Source of the DNA: Candida dubliniensis CD36
Taxonomy: Eukaryota > Ascomycota > Pichiomycetes > Serinales > Debaryomycetaceae
Direction: 5' to 3'
DNA: 64,000 nt
Assembly: GCF_000026945.1 (NCBI RefSeq)
Contig: NC_012867.1
Location: forward strand, 744,001-808,000
This document shows, one piece after another, positions 40,200 to 51,146 of this stretch. The first letter of the stretch is position 1. Each line of letters starts with the position of its first letter. The translations under genes were made by a program, and so were the position numbers. A model generated the notes under the pieces. The model made no database searches and was not told the DNA's origin. It saw only the letters and a program-made list of their open reading frames with translations.

Positions 40200-42340
40200 G
40201 ATCTTTTATTTGTATGCTTGTTTCAAGAAAGGGGAAAAGACAAAAAAAAAAAAAATACAACGACCAATTGAAGAATAGTGAATATAAAGGAGGGGAGAAT
40301 AATTAAGTGATAGAAAAGTGGAATAGTCTTAACCTAATTAAAATAAATAAACCTTGAATTCAGTTGGACAATTATTATGAATTATTTTTTTTTTTTTGGC
40401 TCTTTTGAGATTTTGGATATTATTGGGAACTTATTTTTTTTTCTTAATTTCCTTCTTGTTGGTTATGAGGTTGCAGTTTATCAATGAAATTAATAATGTT
40501 GTATTTTAAAGAATTCTTGTAAAAAGTTAATAAGTAATTGAAAGATTCAAAAAAAAAAAATACACTTGAATGTAATAAATTATTTATTTGAAATGAATAA
40601 CAAAATCAATTTAAAAAGAACGAAACTTTGAGTATTCTTATGTTTCTTGTTGCTTTTAAAAACAAGATAAAAATCGAAGTTGAATTTGAATTTGGGAAGA
40701 ATAAAAGTACTATGCTTTTTGAATGTCAGATTAGTAGTCTAGTGTGAATTTCACTCTTGAAGTAAATAAAGTTTCAATTATAAAAGAAGACAAGATTTCG
40801 CTCATAATCGAGAAATTCAAATAATGAGATGATGATGATATGAATTAGTTTATATACTGTCAACTTTTCACTTAGCTAATACATATATAAGATTTTGGCT
40901 TTGTCACATATGGTTTAAAATTAGACAAAACAATATAATTGAAATTGTCAGTAAAGATAAAAATAAAATTACTTCTTTTCTTCCAGCAACATTATAACGC
41001 AGAAAAAATAATAGCGGAACGTAACGTTAGCCAGTTTTTCACTAGTTATTATTTCTGGCATTAACTTGGTCTCTTCAAGTCAAGTGTACCTTCTACCAAG
41101 TCGAAAGTACACAACAATATGAATTGACTTGGGATTACAGTAACCACTTCACTTGTTTGGTAGTTTGGTAGTTTTTACATTTGTTTAAATAAAACAAAAA
41201 AGAGTTGAAAAGCACAAATTGAAAGAGTTCAAATACACGTGTCTGTCATAGTATTTCTTGATAATTTTACTACAAACCAATCAATCTATTAATTAATTAA
41301 CCAAAATGCAAAAAAAAAGGAAAACCAATTTCCAGGATAATAACACAATCACCAGCGAACAATAATTTCAAGATTATGTGACACAAACATCAAAAATGCA
41401 ACTAACTGCAAACAAATTATTAATGATGTGATAAACTCTTTCTCTTTTAGCTTCTAACTTTTTCTTGATGTTTGTTTAATAATATTACTACTGTAGAAAA
41501 CTTTGAGCATAATAACCCATTCATATCTTATTGTTGATTGGGTACCACTTTGATTTGAGAGAATCGTTTTATTTGATGTGAAACCCTTTGCTATTGTTTT
41601 CAGTTCCCCCTAGATTAAACCAGTAGTGTTAGTTTGCCGAAATTAGTCTGATTTTGTTTTTTTAATTATTGCAGGTCCCACGTGGTTGCCAATTCCGAAA
41701 AAATGCTAATGCTCACTTTATAACCTTTTTTTTTTTTTACGCTCTTACACATCTCATTTCTAACTTATTGAAGACCAAAGACTATTCAATTAATAGGACA
41801 TTGTCATGCCTGATAATTACTTACTTAGCTGTTGCTAATTTGGGAAATTTACGATGAATCTGTTTTGTTCTTCTTGTATTAATGTAGTGCGACTCCTAGT
41901 ATTTCTTAAACTTGAGTTTGATGTGTAAGATTTTCCACGTTTTTTTGTGTATTTATTGAACTAAAACTATTTTCGTTTTCAATACTCATGATTACTAAAT
42001 ATCATTGAGTCAATCTTTTCTAACAGTCTTTACTATGCATTTTTCAACTTTCAGAAGACTCGATTTTCACTATTATATACCAGGTGGCCAAAAACTCATT
42101 ACATGCATTAATTATCTATTCAAAGAAAAAATTGATAAGCCAGTAAGTTCATAGAACTATTACTAGATGTGGTTGTGATTGGCACCTAGATCTATTAATT
42201 ATAAATAGGTTTGTTTTTCCCTCCTTCATCTAGTATATTTTCTGTCCAGTCTACAGTTATATCGATAACAATCTTAAGACAATAGATAAATTATACATTT
42301 AGGCAATTATATGTACAAGGCCACGCCACATCCACTTCTT
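40200..42340. promoter_or_regulatory. Long intergenic region: VTC promoter and YME2 3' side
   Basis: This is 2,141 bp of very AT-rich DNA, mostly upstream of the VTC gene. It contains several poly-A/T tracts (about 40240-40254, 40386-40399, 40550-40560, 41727-41739) and a CACGTGG at about 41677. CACGTG/CACGTK motifs are Pho4-type sites that could fit phosphate control of VTC, but this one is about 1.5 kb away. No ORF with an ATG and protein-like composition is present. No tRNA, LTR or centromere-like feature was recognised. Confidence 0.45.
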
Positions 42341-44944
42341 TCAAAACTTTATTCCTAAAAACGATTTGCCGTCTGTTTTACCCGTATAACTCGCAACATC
42401 TGCAGCTTGCTTTTCCAAATCCAAGATCTTTTTGTTAGACGCTTCAATTTTCTGTGACACATAATCGATTCTACCATCCACTTTACCAATTTTGTAGATT
42501 CTCTCCAACTCCTCTTCCAATTTCTGAATCTTGGCGACCTCAAGTGATATCAACCGTCCAATGTACTCGGTCTCGTACAACTTCCAAATTCGCAAGTCAC
42601 TGATGATATTCGCAAACGCCGCCTTAAATAATGGTCGACCCGTGGATATCTTATCCAACACCCCCTTATCACGCTTCAAGGATATCAAATCGTACTTCTC
42701 CAATGTCGTCAAAATTTCTAATGTTTCCTTCGATACTTTGAACAATGGCAGCTTCACCAACTCACTGTAGCTGATGGTGTCACATTCAGACAACAACTTC
42801 ATAATGAGCCACACCTGTGATGGGTCCCAGTTGCTGTCTCCAGCCCCAAATTTGTGATGGCTGTTCAAGAAAAACGTGTTTATCAACTCAGCAGCCTGAG
42901 AAATCATCTCGTTGATTGCTTGCTGCGGGCTCTCCCCAGACTTGATACGTCTAATAAACGATTGCAAGTCCAACATTCTACCACCCAAAGGCTCAAGGCA
43001 TTGGTCCAAAGTGCTTGTATCTTTCACCTTAAGCACATCGCAAACGTACTGCCTCGAGCTGGATATGGATGCATCTGAAAGCGAAATGTCCTTGAAAACC
43101 TGGTTTGGCAAAGCATCATTTAAAAGCTGGAGCGACCCAACATCTGCTGTCAAAAATATCACATGTGCTGTATTGTTCTGCACAAGCCCAGATGCCCAGT
43201 CTGCAATCAAAGGAGGAATAAAATCGTTCAGCAGCACGTCAGCACGACGACTGTACTTGTTCAACACAATTATTGGCTTGGCTTCAGGATGCTGTTGCAA
43301 GAATTGATCTTCTTTAAGGACCTCTATTTTCTCGTCGTCCTTCAATCTCTTGTTTCTTCTCTCGACACTCTTGACGTATTTGTTGTACTCGTTAATGGTG
43401 ATTTTCCGAATCGCCTGCGTCGCCAACAGAAACATGTTTTTGATTTGCGTCTCTTTGCTCTCACTCAAGCCCGACTTCTGCCCAGTTAATCCTTGCACTC
43501 CCAAATCAACAAAGCGTGACACCGTGTTGGTCCAGGTGAAAACTGGAAAGTACCCCAATTGTGACGCAGTCGTGTCTATCAAATTGTTGTCTGACCGTGC
43601 CTTACCCAACTGGTCACATTCAAGCACCAAGACTTTTTTGCTTAACCGTTCGTCCGATCCCAAACTGTGCTCCAACACAAACTCCTCTTTGCCAGACCCT
43701 TGTGGCCCCTTGACAATGATAAATGTGTTGGCGTTCTCCATGATCCATAACTGTAGCTGCTTTGACTTTTCGTATCTTTCTATCCAAAACATGTTGCTCT
43801 CATTCTTTAGGTCACAAACTGATTGTCCATCAGCAATGTTTGAACCGTTGCTAGTATCGCCTTCCTCGGAGCAGGTCAGTCCTGTAACCTCCTGGATTTG
43901 GCTATCAATGTAGTCATAACTACTGTACACCCATCCGATAATAGTCCTGTAAGGAATGTAAAGGTACTTGAACCATCTGCTCTCTTTAAACTGGTCAAAT
44001 GATTTCCTGTTGTGGAGAATCTTGTACTCGATAAACCATTCCCGGATAGGGTCAAATATCAAAACAGCAAACGTGGCCAAAAGCGCAATCAACACCGGGA
44101 TGGCAATTTTGGTGTGGTTGGAGATCAACAGAACCAAGAAATTCGATCTTTTAATGGCAACATACTGAATGTGAAGCGTGGTCTTGCCGCCATTCAACAC
44201 CATACCCGTGATACAGTGCTTAGCACAAATTGCAGCTCTCGTGCTGTGAAAGTATACGAATGCCTCGGTGGCACCTGGTTCGATCTCATTGATCAACCCG
44301 TATCGACGGAACAACACATACAACTCTTCCTCGGTCAATGGATCACCTTCAAACTTTACCGAGAGCTTGGGGCTGGGGAACCGGCGCAAGTCTTCAATCC
44401 ATGGTGTACCTTTTACAGAGTACACTTTTGGTGCATTTCTCCAGATTTCATGGAAGAGTCTTGTGAGGATGTTGCTATTGACTCTTTCCCGCTCGTTCCT
44501 CTCCACGTTCTCTCGTACCTCTTCAATGAATTGAGTGGCAGGGATCCCTGGAGGGTATTTGAATTTGACAAACGCCCCACAATCTCTCTTGAGTGGGACA
44601 AACTCAGTGATGTTGGCAGTGGTGGGCAACGGCGACGACAAGTCCCATACTTTCTGTTTCAACTTCTCATTGTCGTAGGTGGTGCTCCAAGGTAAAGAGA
44701 ATCGAGACAAATATTGCTTAACAACATTTTTTGATGTCGTGAATGGGTATATGTGGTCGTAGTACAACAACACTTCGTTGTGTGTTTTATCGATAACCCC
44801 GGTGGCGGAGGCCGAGTTATCGGACTCGGTGGTGTCAGATTCCTTTTTCAATTTCTCAAGATCGGTAGAGTAATACTGGCATGATGGGGATATGAAAATT
44901 GGTTTTGGCAACCTTAATTACAGTCTCAATGTTCGAATAATCAT
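42341..44944 (-). pseudogene. YME2: Mitochondrial inner-membrane protein Yme2, with in-frame TAA at codon 9
   Basis: Yme2 is an inner-membrane protein involved in mitochondrial DNA escape and nucleoid organisation. The long open frame has conserved segments: GTPWIEDLRRFPSPKLSVKF leading into an RRM-like fold (LTEEELYVLFRRYG); one membrane helix (IAIPVLIALLATFAVLIFDP); and a C-terminal P-loop ATPase-like domain (VKGPQGSGKEEFV). It has no ATG near its start and opens after a TAA at 44920-44918. Exactly in frame upstream is ATG at 44944 (MIIRTLRL), and MIIRTLRL-stop-LRLPKPIFIS...CQYYST reads as one mitochondrial presequence. No donor/branch pair that would splice the stop out was found. It could be a nonsense allele, a sequence error, readthrough or non-AUG (TTG) initiation. 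The body is intact (about 856 residues), so it is labelled pseudogene only provisionally. Confidence 0.75.
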
Positions 44945-46022
44945 TGATAGATAGAAGCAATGGCTATCTGTTGGCTAGTGGATGAAAAGATACCTAAGGG
45001 AGCAATCAAAAAAAAATAATCATTCCTCCCTCTCCCACACAGTTAAATAATATTTTTGTAAAAAGAAAACCACGAGATTTTTATTTAAAATGTTTCGAAT
45101 ATCAAATTGATTATGTACAAACAATGTAATATTGTTATAATTATAATATCATGTGTTTTACGATATGTTCCTTTAATATGACAAAACATCAGCAGCACAC
45201 GTGACCACCTGCTATAATACAGTCAAGCATCTAAAACATGGTAGCATTACACAGATCCAACACATACCGAAGCTTTCCAGACTTAAGGCTTGTCATATCT
45301 AACTACACCAGATACGTCTGGTTTCGGAACTATATGCCTTATCACAGAACATCTCCACACACACTATTGACAAACACCAGGCAACATCTAAAAAAGAAAC
45401 ACTTCTAGAGTTTGTAAAATTTCTTTTCCGTCCAAGCATCCCGTGATAATAATACAGCAAAACGAAACCATTTTGCAATAACACGGAATATGGGCTTCTC
45501 TTGTTACAGTTACTATCGTACCAACAATCATATTACTGGGTTGCATTTCTACACTCAGAGGAAAGGTCTATTTAGCAAGTGTTTATTTTTTTGCAACTGA
45601 TTACCTTTTCTTTCTATTATTTTTTCGGCAAACAATCTCGGTTACCATTAGAGGTGGATACCAACTACAATTGTTTCTATTTTCTTTTTCATTCTGACTG
45701 TTTTCTGTTACATGCCAAGTGGCTGGGTAGACGGGACAATACCCGAACGGATGCATCTCCATCATACTGCTTGATATATTATATTTCGGGAGTGTCAAAC
45801 AAAAAACTTGTCGGGTCTGCACTCTTCTAAGAACATCAACCAAAAAAAAAAAAAAAAAAAGAAACAAAACTAGTTTTTGCAACTAGTTCAGTACATGTCG
45901 ATCGTAGGAACAAATTCTAATCTACATGACTCAAGAAACTATAAATTCAGCCAATGTCCTTTCCCGTTTTCCAAATTTTCTAACTCTCTTTCATCACTAC
46001 AAAACCAATCACCATTCACCAC
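44945..46022. promoter_or_regulatory. Divergent intergenic region YME2 / IFF adhesin
   Basis: This is 1,078 bp and should contain both promoters. It includes a CACGTG at about 45198-45203, a poly-A tract of 19 (about 45842-45860), and a TATA-like CTATAAATTC (about 45939-45948) roughly 80 bp upstream of the adhesin ATG. The short ORFs show no protein-like features. Confidence 0.5.
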
Positions 46023-48860
46023 ATGCAACTATTCCTGAATATCATTGTTTCCCTCGCTTTGCTCACCCAGCTAGTCTTTGCTCTCGAGATCACCGAAAAC
46101 AAAATCGATAGAGGCACTGTCACCCTAAACCTAGGCGAAATCACTATTTACCCTGGGGCCTCCTGGTCTATCATCGACAATGCTTACACCAACTTTGTTG
46201 GTAAGTTAGACGTCAGAGCCGGTGCAGGGTTGTACATCTCCCTGACCTCTCATCTTTTGGCCCTTCAAGTCAGTTTAACAACGTTGCTCCATTCCATCAC
46301 CAACAACGGGGTCGTCTCCTTTGACTCGCGTGTTTCACGGACTTCATCCTCCTACGACTTGCGAGGCGTTTCCTTCACCAACAACGGGGAAATGTATTTT
46401 GCTGCTTCCGGCGAGTTCTCCAGCTCCACCGCACTCACTTCTGCCCTGTGGACCAACACCGGGTTATTGCTGTTCTACCAGAATCAAAGAACCTCGGGTA
46501 CTGTCAGCCTTGGTTTGCCCTTGGGTTCCATCACCAACAACGGCCAAATCTGTTTGAATAACCAGGTCTACGAGCAAACAACCCAGATTAAGGGTTCGGG
46601 TTGTTTCACTGCAAAAGGCGATTCCACGATTTACATCTCCAACGTCTTATTGGCCGTTTCCCCCAAACAGAACTTCTACTTAACCGACAAGGGTTCCTCC
46701 ATGATCGTCCAAGCTGTCTCAACCACACAAACATTCAATGTATATGGATTCGGGGAAGGCAACAAAATCGGATTAACTATTCCTTTGATGGGAAATCTCT
46801 GGAACTCAGCATACGCATACGACACCGTCTCCGGTATCTTGACATTAAGAAACCTTTTGCTCGAACAGAAGTTCAACATCGGTACAGGGTACGATCCATC
46901 AAAGTTCCAAGTGGTCACTGATTCAGGCTCCGGTATCCCATCCACCATCTTAGGGTCTGTTGCCTATTACGGGCGTATTCCAGAAAGAGCATTGCCCAAG
47001 TCGTGTCAAACTCCTTGCAAGCCAGTGCCAGAAGCACCAGGAACAACACCAACACAATACACCACTACCATCACCAAAACCAACACTGCTGGCAACACAG
47101 TCACCGAAAGTGGTGTTGTAAATGTTCTGACAGACAAAGGTGGCTCATGGTTCACAACCACATCAATGTTCCCGGCATTGCCAAGTGACACCATTTTATC
47201 AACAGTTGAACTAAGCACCACCCAGTTGTCTTCGAGTGCAGATATCCCCGTTGAAACATCATCAGCTGAAGAATTATTAACTGATACAGCTAGCTGGGAA
47301 ACCTCTGCAGCCCCAATTTTACCTACTGAAACACCTGTCTCAAGTCACCACTCTTCTGTGCAACACTCATCTACTATTGGAGAATCTTCTGCCGATGTCA
47401 AGGCCACACATTCTAGTGAATTTGGTTTTGAAACAGCCAGCGACTATATTATTAGCGAGCCTTCAACGAGTGAACATTCAGCTACTTTGTCCCAGTCGTC
47501 CGTTGCTGGTGAAACACATTCTTCCAAGCTTGTAGCTTCTGATGAGCCATCATTCGTCACCCCAAGTGAATCATTTATCTTTAGTGCATCTGCTTCTTCC
47601 CAACCATCTGTCAGTTCTGATTCAATCACACTCACCACACAATCAGAAACCACATCGTCTGCTGGCCAAGCATTTGTCACTTTGGCCGAATCAGACACTG
47701 AAAGTATTTCATCTAAAGTCAATACATTAGCATCCGTCACCAAATCCAGTGATATACAAACTGAGTTCACTTCCACTTGGACCACCGCCAACTCCGATGG
47801 CTGTATTGTTACTGAATCTGGAATCATAAGCCAATCCGGTACTTCCTTAACCACCTTGACAACCTTCCAACCAGCAACTTCATTATCTGTCCCACCAACT
47901 AGTGTCATTGAAACAGAGTTTACAACGACTTGGACCACCGCCAAACCAGACAGTTCAGTGGCAACTGAATCGGGTGTTGTTAGTCAATCTGAGACTTTGT
48001 TAACCACTCTGACTACTTTCCCTGCACCATCATCTGACATTGTACTTGGATCCACTTTAACTTGGGAAAGTGACATTTCCAACGAGCCTAGTGACACATT
48101 AACTGTTAGTGCCAGTTCATATGAGTTGGTGAATGAATCATTGGCTGCTACCACGACCACATCTTTTTCTTCTTCCACTATTGTTGTTGCTCCCTCCGAA
48201 TCTGATATCAGTACTAGCAGCTCAGTACTGAATAACGGCAAAACTGATTCTGTTTCTGTTTCTGTTCCAAACTCGAACACATCGTCTATTGCTCAACATT
48301 CTAATGGCCCATTATCCATGATAACCACTGAACTGGTGAACAACAACCCGCTTGCACCTGAGTCAACTAATCTGATTGTTACCGCTACTATCACCAACTG
48401 CAACAAGTCCAAGTGTTCTGAAAGTGTTGTCACTTATATCACAAGTGTTCCACATACCACTGTCACTACGGGAGAGTCCAAGAAAGATATTTCCACTGCT
48501 GGCAACAATGTCAGTAGTATTCTGGGTGAGGATGTTTCCAACACGGGAACCATCACAATGGCAGCATCCACCGATGGTACAACTCCTCTTGTGGGTATGT
48601 CTGGTTTGAAACCATCAGTTGTTAACAATGACACTAACAGTGTACATGCCACTGCTACTACTGCTGGTGCTGGTGCTGAAAATGATGCAAACTTGCCGAC
48701 CGCATCAGACATCCCCGTTGAAATTTCTGTCATCAGACCAACTAATTCTTCGTCTTCTGCAGCAGTTACTATCCCATATGAAAACGGATCCAATAAAGAG
48801 CCAATTGAAAATATCAAATACTTGGCATTGGTGGTTTTCGGATTAATGATGTTTATGTGA
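46023..48860 (+). CDS. IFF3: GPI-anchored cell-wall adhesin of the HYR/IFF family (probably IFF3)
   Basis: This is a cell-surface protein of the Candida HYR1/IFF family, whose members act in adhesion and wall properties. The 945-aa product has an ER signal peptide (residues 1-20, [20 protein letters not shown]). The Hyr N-terminal domain follows (about 21-335) with the family repeats [15 protein letters not shown] and a closing CQTPCKP. A long Ser/Thr-rich stalk has an imperfect tandem unit of 51 aa (47760-47912 and following), each with [10 protein letters not shown] and LTTLTTF. The C terminus is a GPI signal (about residues 918-945: ENGSNKEP, then [15 protein letters not shown]). The family call is firm. 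The IFF3 symbol rests on remembered gene order next to MSP1. Confidence 0.9.
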   Translation: MQLFLNIIVSLALLTQLVFALEITENKIDRGTVTLNLGEITIYPGASWSIIDNAYTNFVGKLDVRAGAGLYISLTSHLLALQVSLTTLLHSITNNGVVSFDSRVSRTSSSYDLRGVSFTNNGEMYFAASGEFSSSTALTSALWTNTGLLLFYQNQRTSGTVSLGLPLGSITNNGQICLNNQVYEQTTQIKGSGCFTAKGDSTIYISNVLLAVSPKQNFYLTDKGSSMIVQAVSTTQTFNVYGFGEGNKIGLTIPLMGNLWNSAYAYDTVSGILTLRNLLLEQKFNIGTGYDPSKFQVVTDSGSGIPSTILGSVAYYGRIPERALPKSCQTPCKPVPEAPGTTPTQYTTTITKTNTAGNTVTESGVVNVLTDKGGSWFTTTSMFPALPSDTILSTVELSTTQLSSSADIPVETSSAEELLTDTASWETSAAPILPTETPVSSHHSSVQHSSTIGESSADVKATHSSEFGFETASDYIISEPSTSEHSATLSQSSVAGETHSSKLVASDEPSFVTPSESFIFSASASSQPSVSSDSITLTTQSETTSSAGQAFVTLAESDTESISSKVNTLASVTKSSDIQTEFTSTWTTANSDGCIVTESGIISQSGTSLTTLTTFQPATSLSVPPTSVIETEFTTTWTTAKPDSSVATESGVVSQSETLLTTLTTFPAPSSDIVLGSTLTWESDISNEPSDTLTVSASSYELVNESLAATTTTSFSSSTIVVAPSESDISTSSSVLNNGKTDSVSVSVPNSNTSSIAQHSNGPLSMITTELVNNNPLAPESTNLIVTATITNCNKSKCSESVVTYITSVPHTTVTTGESKKDISTAGNNVSSILGEDVSNTGTITMAASTDGTTPLVGMSGLKPSVVNNDTNSVHATATTAGAGAENDANLPTASDIPVEISVIRPTNSSSSAAVTIPYENGSNKEPIENIKYLALVVFGLMMFM
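47760..48023 (+). repeat. Imperfect tandem repeat in the adhesin stalk (51-aa period)
   Basis: The unit TEFT(S/T)TWTTA - D - TESG(I/V)(I/V)SQS - LTTLTTF occurs at 47760 and again at 47913, a 153-bp period. A degenerate earlier version ([20 protein letters not shown]) sits at about 47062, just after the Hyr domain. Such coding minisatellites in IFF genes can change copy number. Confidence 0.8.
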
Positions 48861-49203
48861 TAGAGAGAAATTATCAGATGTGTTGTGCCTTTCTTCTTTT
48901 TTTTTTTTTTTTTTCGTTTAGTTTAGCAGTATAGATTTGTAATAGATATATATTTTTATTTGATTTATCTAGCCATCTCTTGAATACTTGTTGTGCAAAA
49001 GGTATTAAGAGTTTTAAGTATTTTACAACTATCCTCATTATTACATAGACCTACTACATGATTCGTGACAATATTAAGAAGAATGTCCCAAACTAATTGT
49101 CCACCGATAACAATATTATCAGTTTCTACTTCCATAGCGTATTGAATTTTCCTAATAATACATTTGAGAAGAAGAAGCTAAATTAGTCGTGAATTTCAAT
49201 TTA

Positions 49204-49261
49204 GGCTTCGCTTTGAATCATTATACCATCTTCAAACGGTATAAGGATCTTCGAAGAAGCC
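49204..49261. repeat. Imperfect hairpin (about 24-bp arms)
   Basis: The outer arms are GGCTTC (49204-49209) and GAAGCC (49256-49261). The inner perfect stem is TTATACC (49221-49227) with GGTATAA (49238-49244) around a 10-base loop; the middle is poorly paired. It could be a stem-loop in the 3' region of a transcript or an unrecognised small RNA. Confidence 0.6.
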
Positions 49262-49280
49262 AGACCCAAAGAAAACTATA

Positions 49281-49300
49281 ATTTTCAAAATTTTGAAAAT
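49281..49300. repeat. Perfect 20-bp palindrome
   Basis: ATTTTCAAAATTTTGAAAAT equals its own reverse complement. It lies 20 bp after the hairpin in the same convergent gap. It may be a symmetric binding site, a bidirectional 3'-end element, or chance in AT-rich DNA. Confidence 0.8.
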
Positions 49301-49679
49301 AAACAAAACAATGTTACATGGTTGTAAATGATATTTCTAAAATGTATATATATTCACAAATGTATATACATGATTCCCTTTAAGATTTGACAGCTTGGAT
49401 TTAATGAAGAAGTAAAAGTAAATAGATATATTTGAGTGAAAATTTTTTTTTTTAAAAATTTGCTGTTTTCTTTTTTTATTGGGTTAGAATTTTTGGTGGT
49501 ATCATGTTTGCAAGACTTGCACGACTACAAAAATATTAGGGCTTACTACTATTAAGGCATATTACTGGTTTATGTTTTAATACTGCAACAAATAAACAAT
49601 TACGGCTTACAACAATTATAAATATGAACATTCTAAGTACAAGGAAGTAAATTAAATATTAACTAGTTATGTCTTATTC

Positions 49680-50789
49680 TTAATCTACAGCAACACTTGG
49701 TAAAATATCACCATTCATAGATCCCGAAGTTTTAGTAAAGTCCAGTGTTCTTAATGGTCGAACAGGTAAATCATCATTTTCATCTCGACTCAATTTCCCA
49801 CTTTTGTAGTTATAGTTTTCTTTGATGTATTCCCTCACAGGCGAAATAGCGGCTTCACGACACAACTCTCTTAAGTCAGAACCACTAAAACCTCTAGTGT
49901 TGGCAACAATATACTCCAAATCGAAATCATTTTCATCTAATTGTGCATCTTTCAAAATTTTATTCAAAATAGCAGTTCTCTGTGACGCATTCGGTTTACC
50001 AATGGCAAAAGTTTTCGGCATTCTTCTTAAAAATGCTTCATCAATGTCATTCTTTCTATTAGTAGCACCTAAGACCATTATTTGACCATTCGATTTTAAA
50101 CCATCCCATAATGTCATAAATTCAGCTTTTAGCATGGCACTAACTTCATGGTCATTTGAAGACCTATCTCTCAAAAAAGAATCTATTTCATCAATAAATA
50201 TGATACAAGGTTGTAACTTGTTAGCTAATGAGAATATGGCATCAGTTATTTTGTTTGATTCTCCATACCATTTATCCATGATACTTGACATTCTAATCAG
50301 TAAAAAAAAGGCACCACTTTCTTTGGCGATGGCCTTGGCCAACATTGTCTTCCCACATCCAGGTGGGCCATAAAATAACACCCCTTTTGGAGACTGGATT
50401 AAACTCAGGTGAGCAGCAAATAATTCGGGTTCAGTCAAAGGCAAGATGACAGCTTCTCTTAATTCATCAATTATATCGGATAATCCACCAATGTCATCAA
50501 AAGTAACTGTTATTTCTTCCGGTGTCACTAATGAATTCAATAATGCCTTTTCATATTGATTAAATGACAAGTTTTTTAAATGCGGATTAGCAGCTTGAAT
50601 TTTCTTTAATATCCCACTTCCCTTTTTCTCATTTTCTTTGTTTTTGACAGTGTTATCTAAATAATCATTTAGTATTGTGTTCAAGATATAATACACTGAT
50701 AATCCTGCCCCGGCTAATACAAATAAATCGCCTAAAAGTTTCAAATCAATCTTGAACTTCCCAAAATCTATTTTCAATTTATTAATCAT
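49680..50789 (-). CDS. MSP1: Mitochondrial/peroxisomal outer-membrane AAA ATPase Msp1
   Basis: Msp1 extracts mislocalised tail-anchored proteins from the mitochondrial outer membrane. The 369-aa product starts at the ATG at 50789 ([12 protein letters not shown]); the frame is open further upstream but without family similarity. A single N-terminal membrane helix (about residues 17-38) precedes the linker and AAA domain. In the AAA domain are pore-loop 1 region MDKWYGES, Walker A GPPGCGKT, Walker [11 protein letters not shown], sensor/arginine region [17 protein letters not shown], and the C-terminal [15 protein letters not shown]. Length fits yeast Msp1 (362). It is divergent from SGD1 over 357 bp. 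Confidence 0.96.
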   Translation of the reverse strand: MINKLKIDFGKFKIDLKLLGDLFVLAGAGLSVYYILNTILNDYLDNTVKNKENEKKGSGILKKIQAANPHLKNLSFNQYEKALLNSLVTPEEITVTFDDIGGLSDIIDELREAVILPLTEPELFAAHLSLIQSPKGVLFYGPPGCGKTMLAKAIAKESGAFFLLIRMSSIMDKWYGESNKITDAIFSLANKLQPCIIFIDEIDSFLRDRSSNDHEVSAMLKAEFMTLWDGLKSNGQIMVLGATNRKNDIDEAFLRRMPKTFAIGKPNASQRTAILNKILKDAQLDENDFDLEYIVANTRGFSGSDLRELCREAAISPVREYIKENYNYKSGKLSRDENDDLPVRPLRTLDFTKTSGSMNGDILPSVAVD

Positions 50790-51146
50790 TATATAAGCCG
50801 TAAATATTATAGTTATGTATTGATTATGAATAGAATCAATAATGTCAATGTGGGTATGATTGAAGAAGGTCAAGGTTGAGTTTTCTCTTGTGATTTCTCC
50901 CACTAACGGAAAACCTCCAAAAGGAAAAACGAAGAAACAATTTAATGGCAAAAATGAGTGAGAAAAATGAAAAGCAAATATGCAGGATTGCAAAAAGAAT
51001 GGTAAAGAAAAAAGAATAAAGAATTCACACACTATCAAATATTTTTTTTTTTTTCTCTTTCTATTTGGCTGTTGTGAGATGATCTTATTTCTTATTTGTC
51101 TCCGATATCACAGAATCTTGTTAGAGCCCACTTCAATTAACAAGAA
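50790..51146. promoter_or_regulatory. Divergent promoter region MSP1 / SGD1
   Basis: This is 357 bp between two start codons. A T13 tract lies at about 51042-51054, a typical nucleosome-excluding element for a ribosome-biogenesis promoter such as SGD1. No clear TATA or PAC/RRPE element was recognised. Confidence 0.5.

Larger units (their letters stand above)
48861..49679. other. Convergent intergenic region, adhesin / MSP1
   Basis: This is 819 bp between two stop codons. A T18 tract follows the adhesin stop (about 48897-48914). The only structured elements are a hairpin at 49204-49261 and a perfect 20-bp palindrome at 49281-49300, listed separately. No ORF of interest is present. Confidence 0.5.

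Noticed and set aside
41669..41857. 62-codon ORF in the VTC upstream region
   Set aside because: It has no ATG start (TTG) and contains a poly-Phe run from a T tract.
40200..42340. Centromere, replication origin or LTR remnant
   Set aside because: The region is AT-rich and gene-free but shows no terminal repeats or recognisable element. Its length is below a typical 3-kb Candida CENP-A region.
44012..44695. 227-codon ORF antisense to YME2
   Set aside because: It is a shadow of the conserved YME2 reading frame with no family features of its own.
46676..48817. Several antisense ORFs of 70-166 codons across the adhesin
   Set aside because: They are produced by the Ser/Thr-rich codon pattern of the sense gene. 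No start context or protein-like conservation is seen.
50790..51038. N-terminal extension of MSP1
   Set aside because: It has no ATG, and the sequence is Phe-rich low complexity from T-rich promoter DNA.
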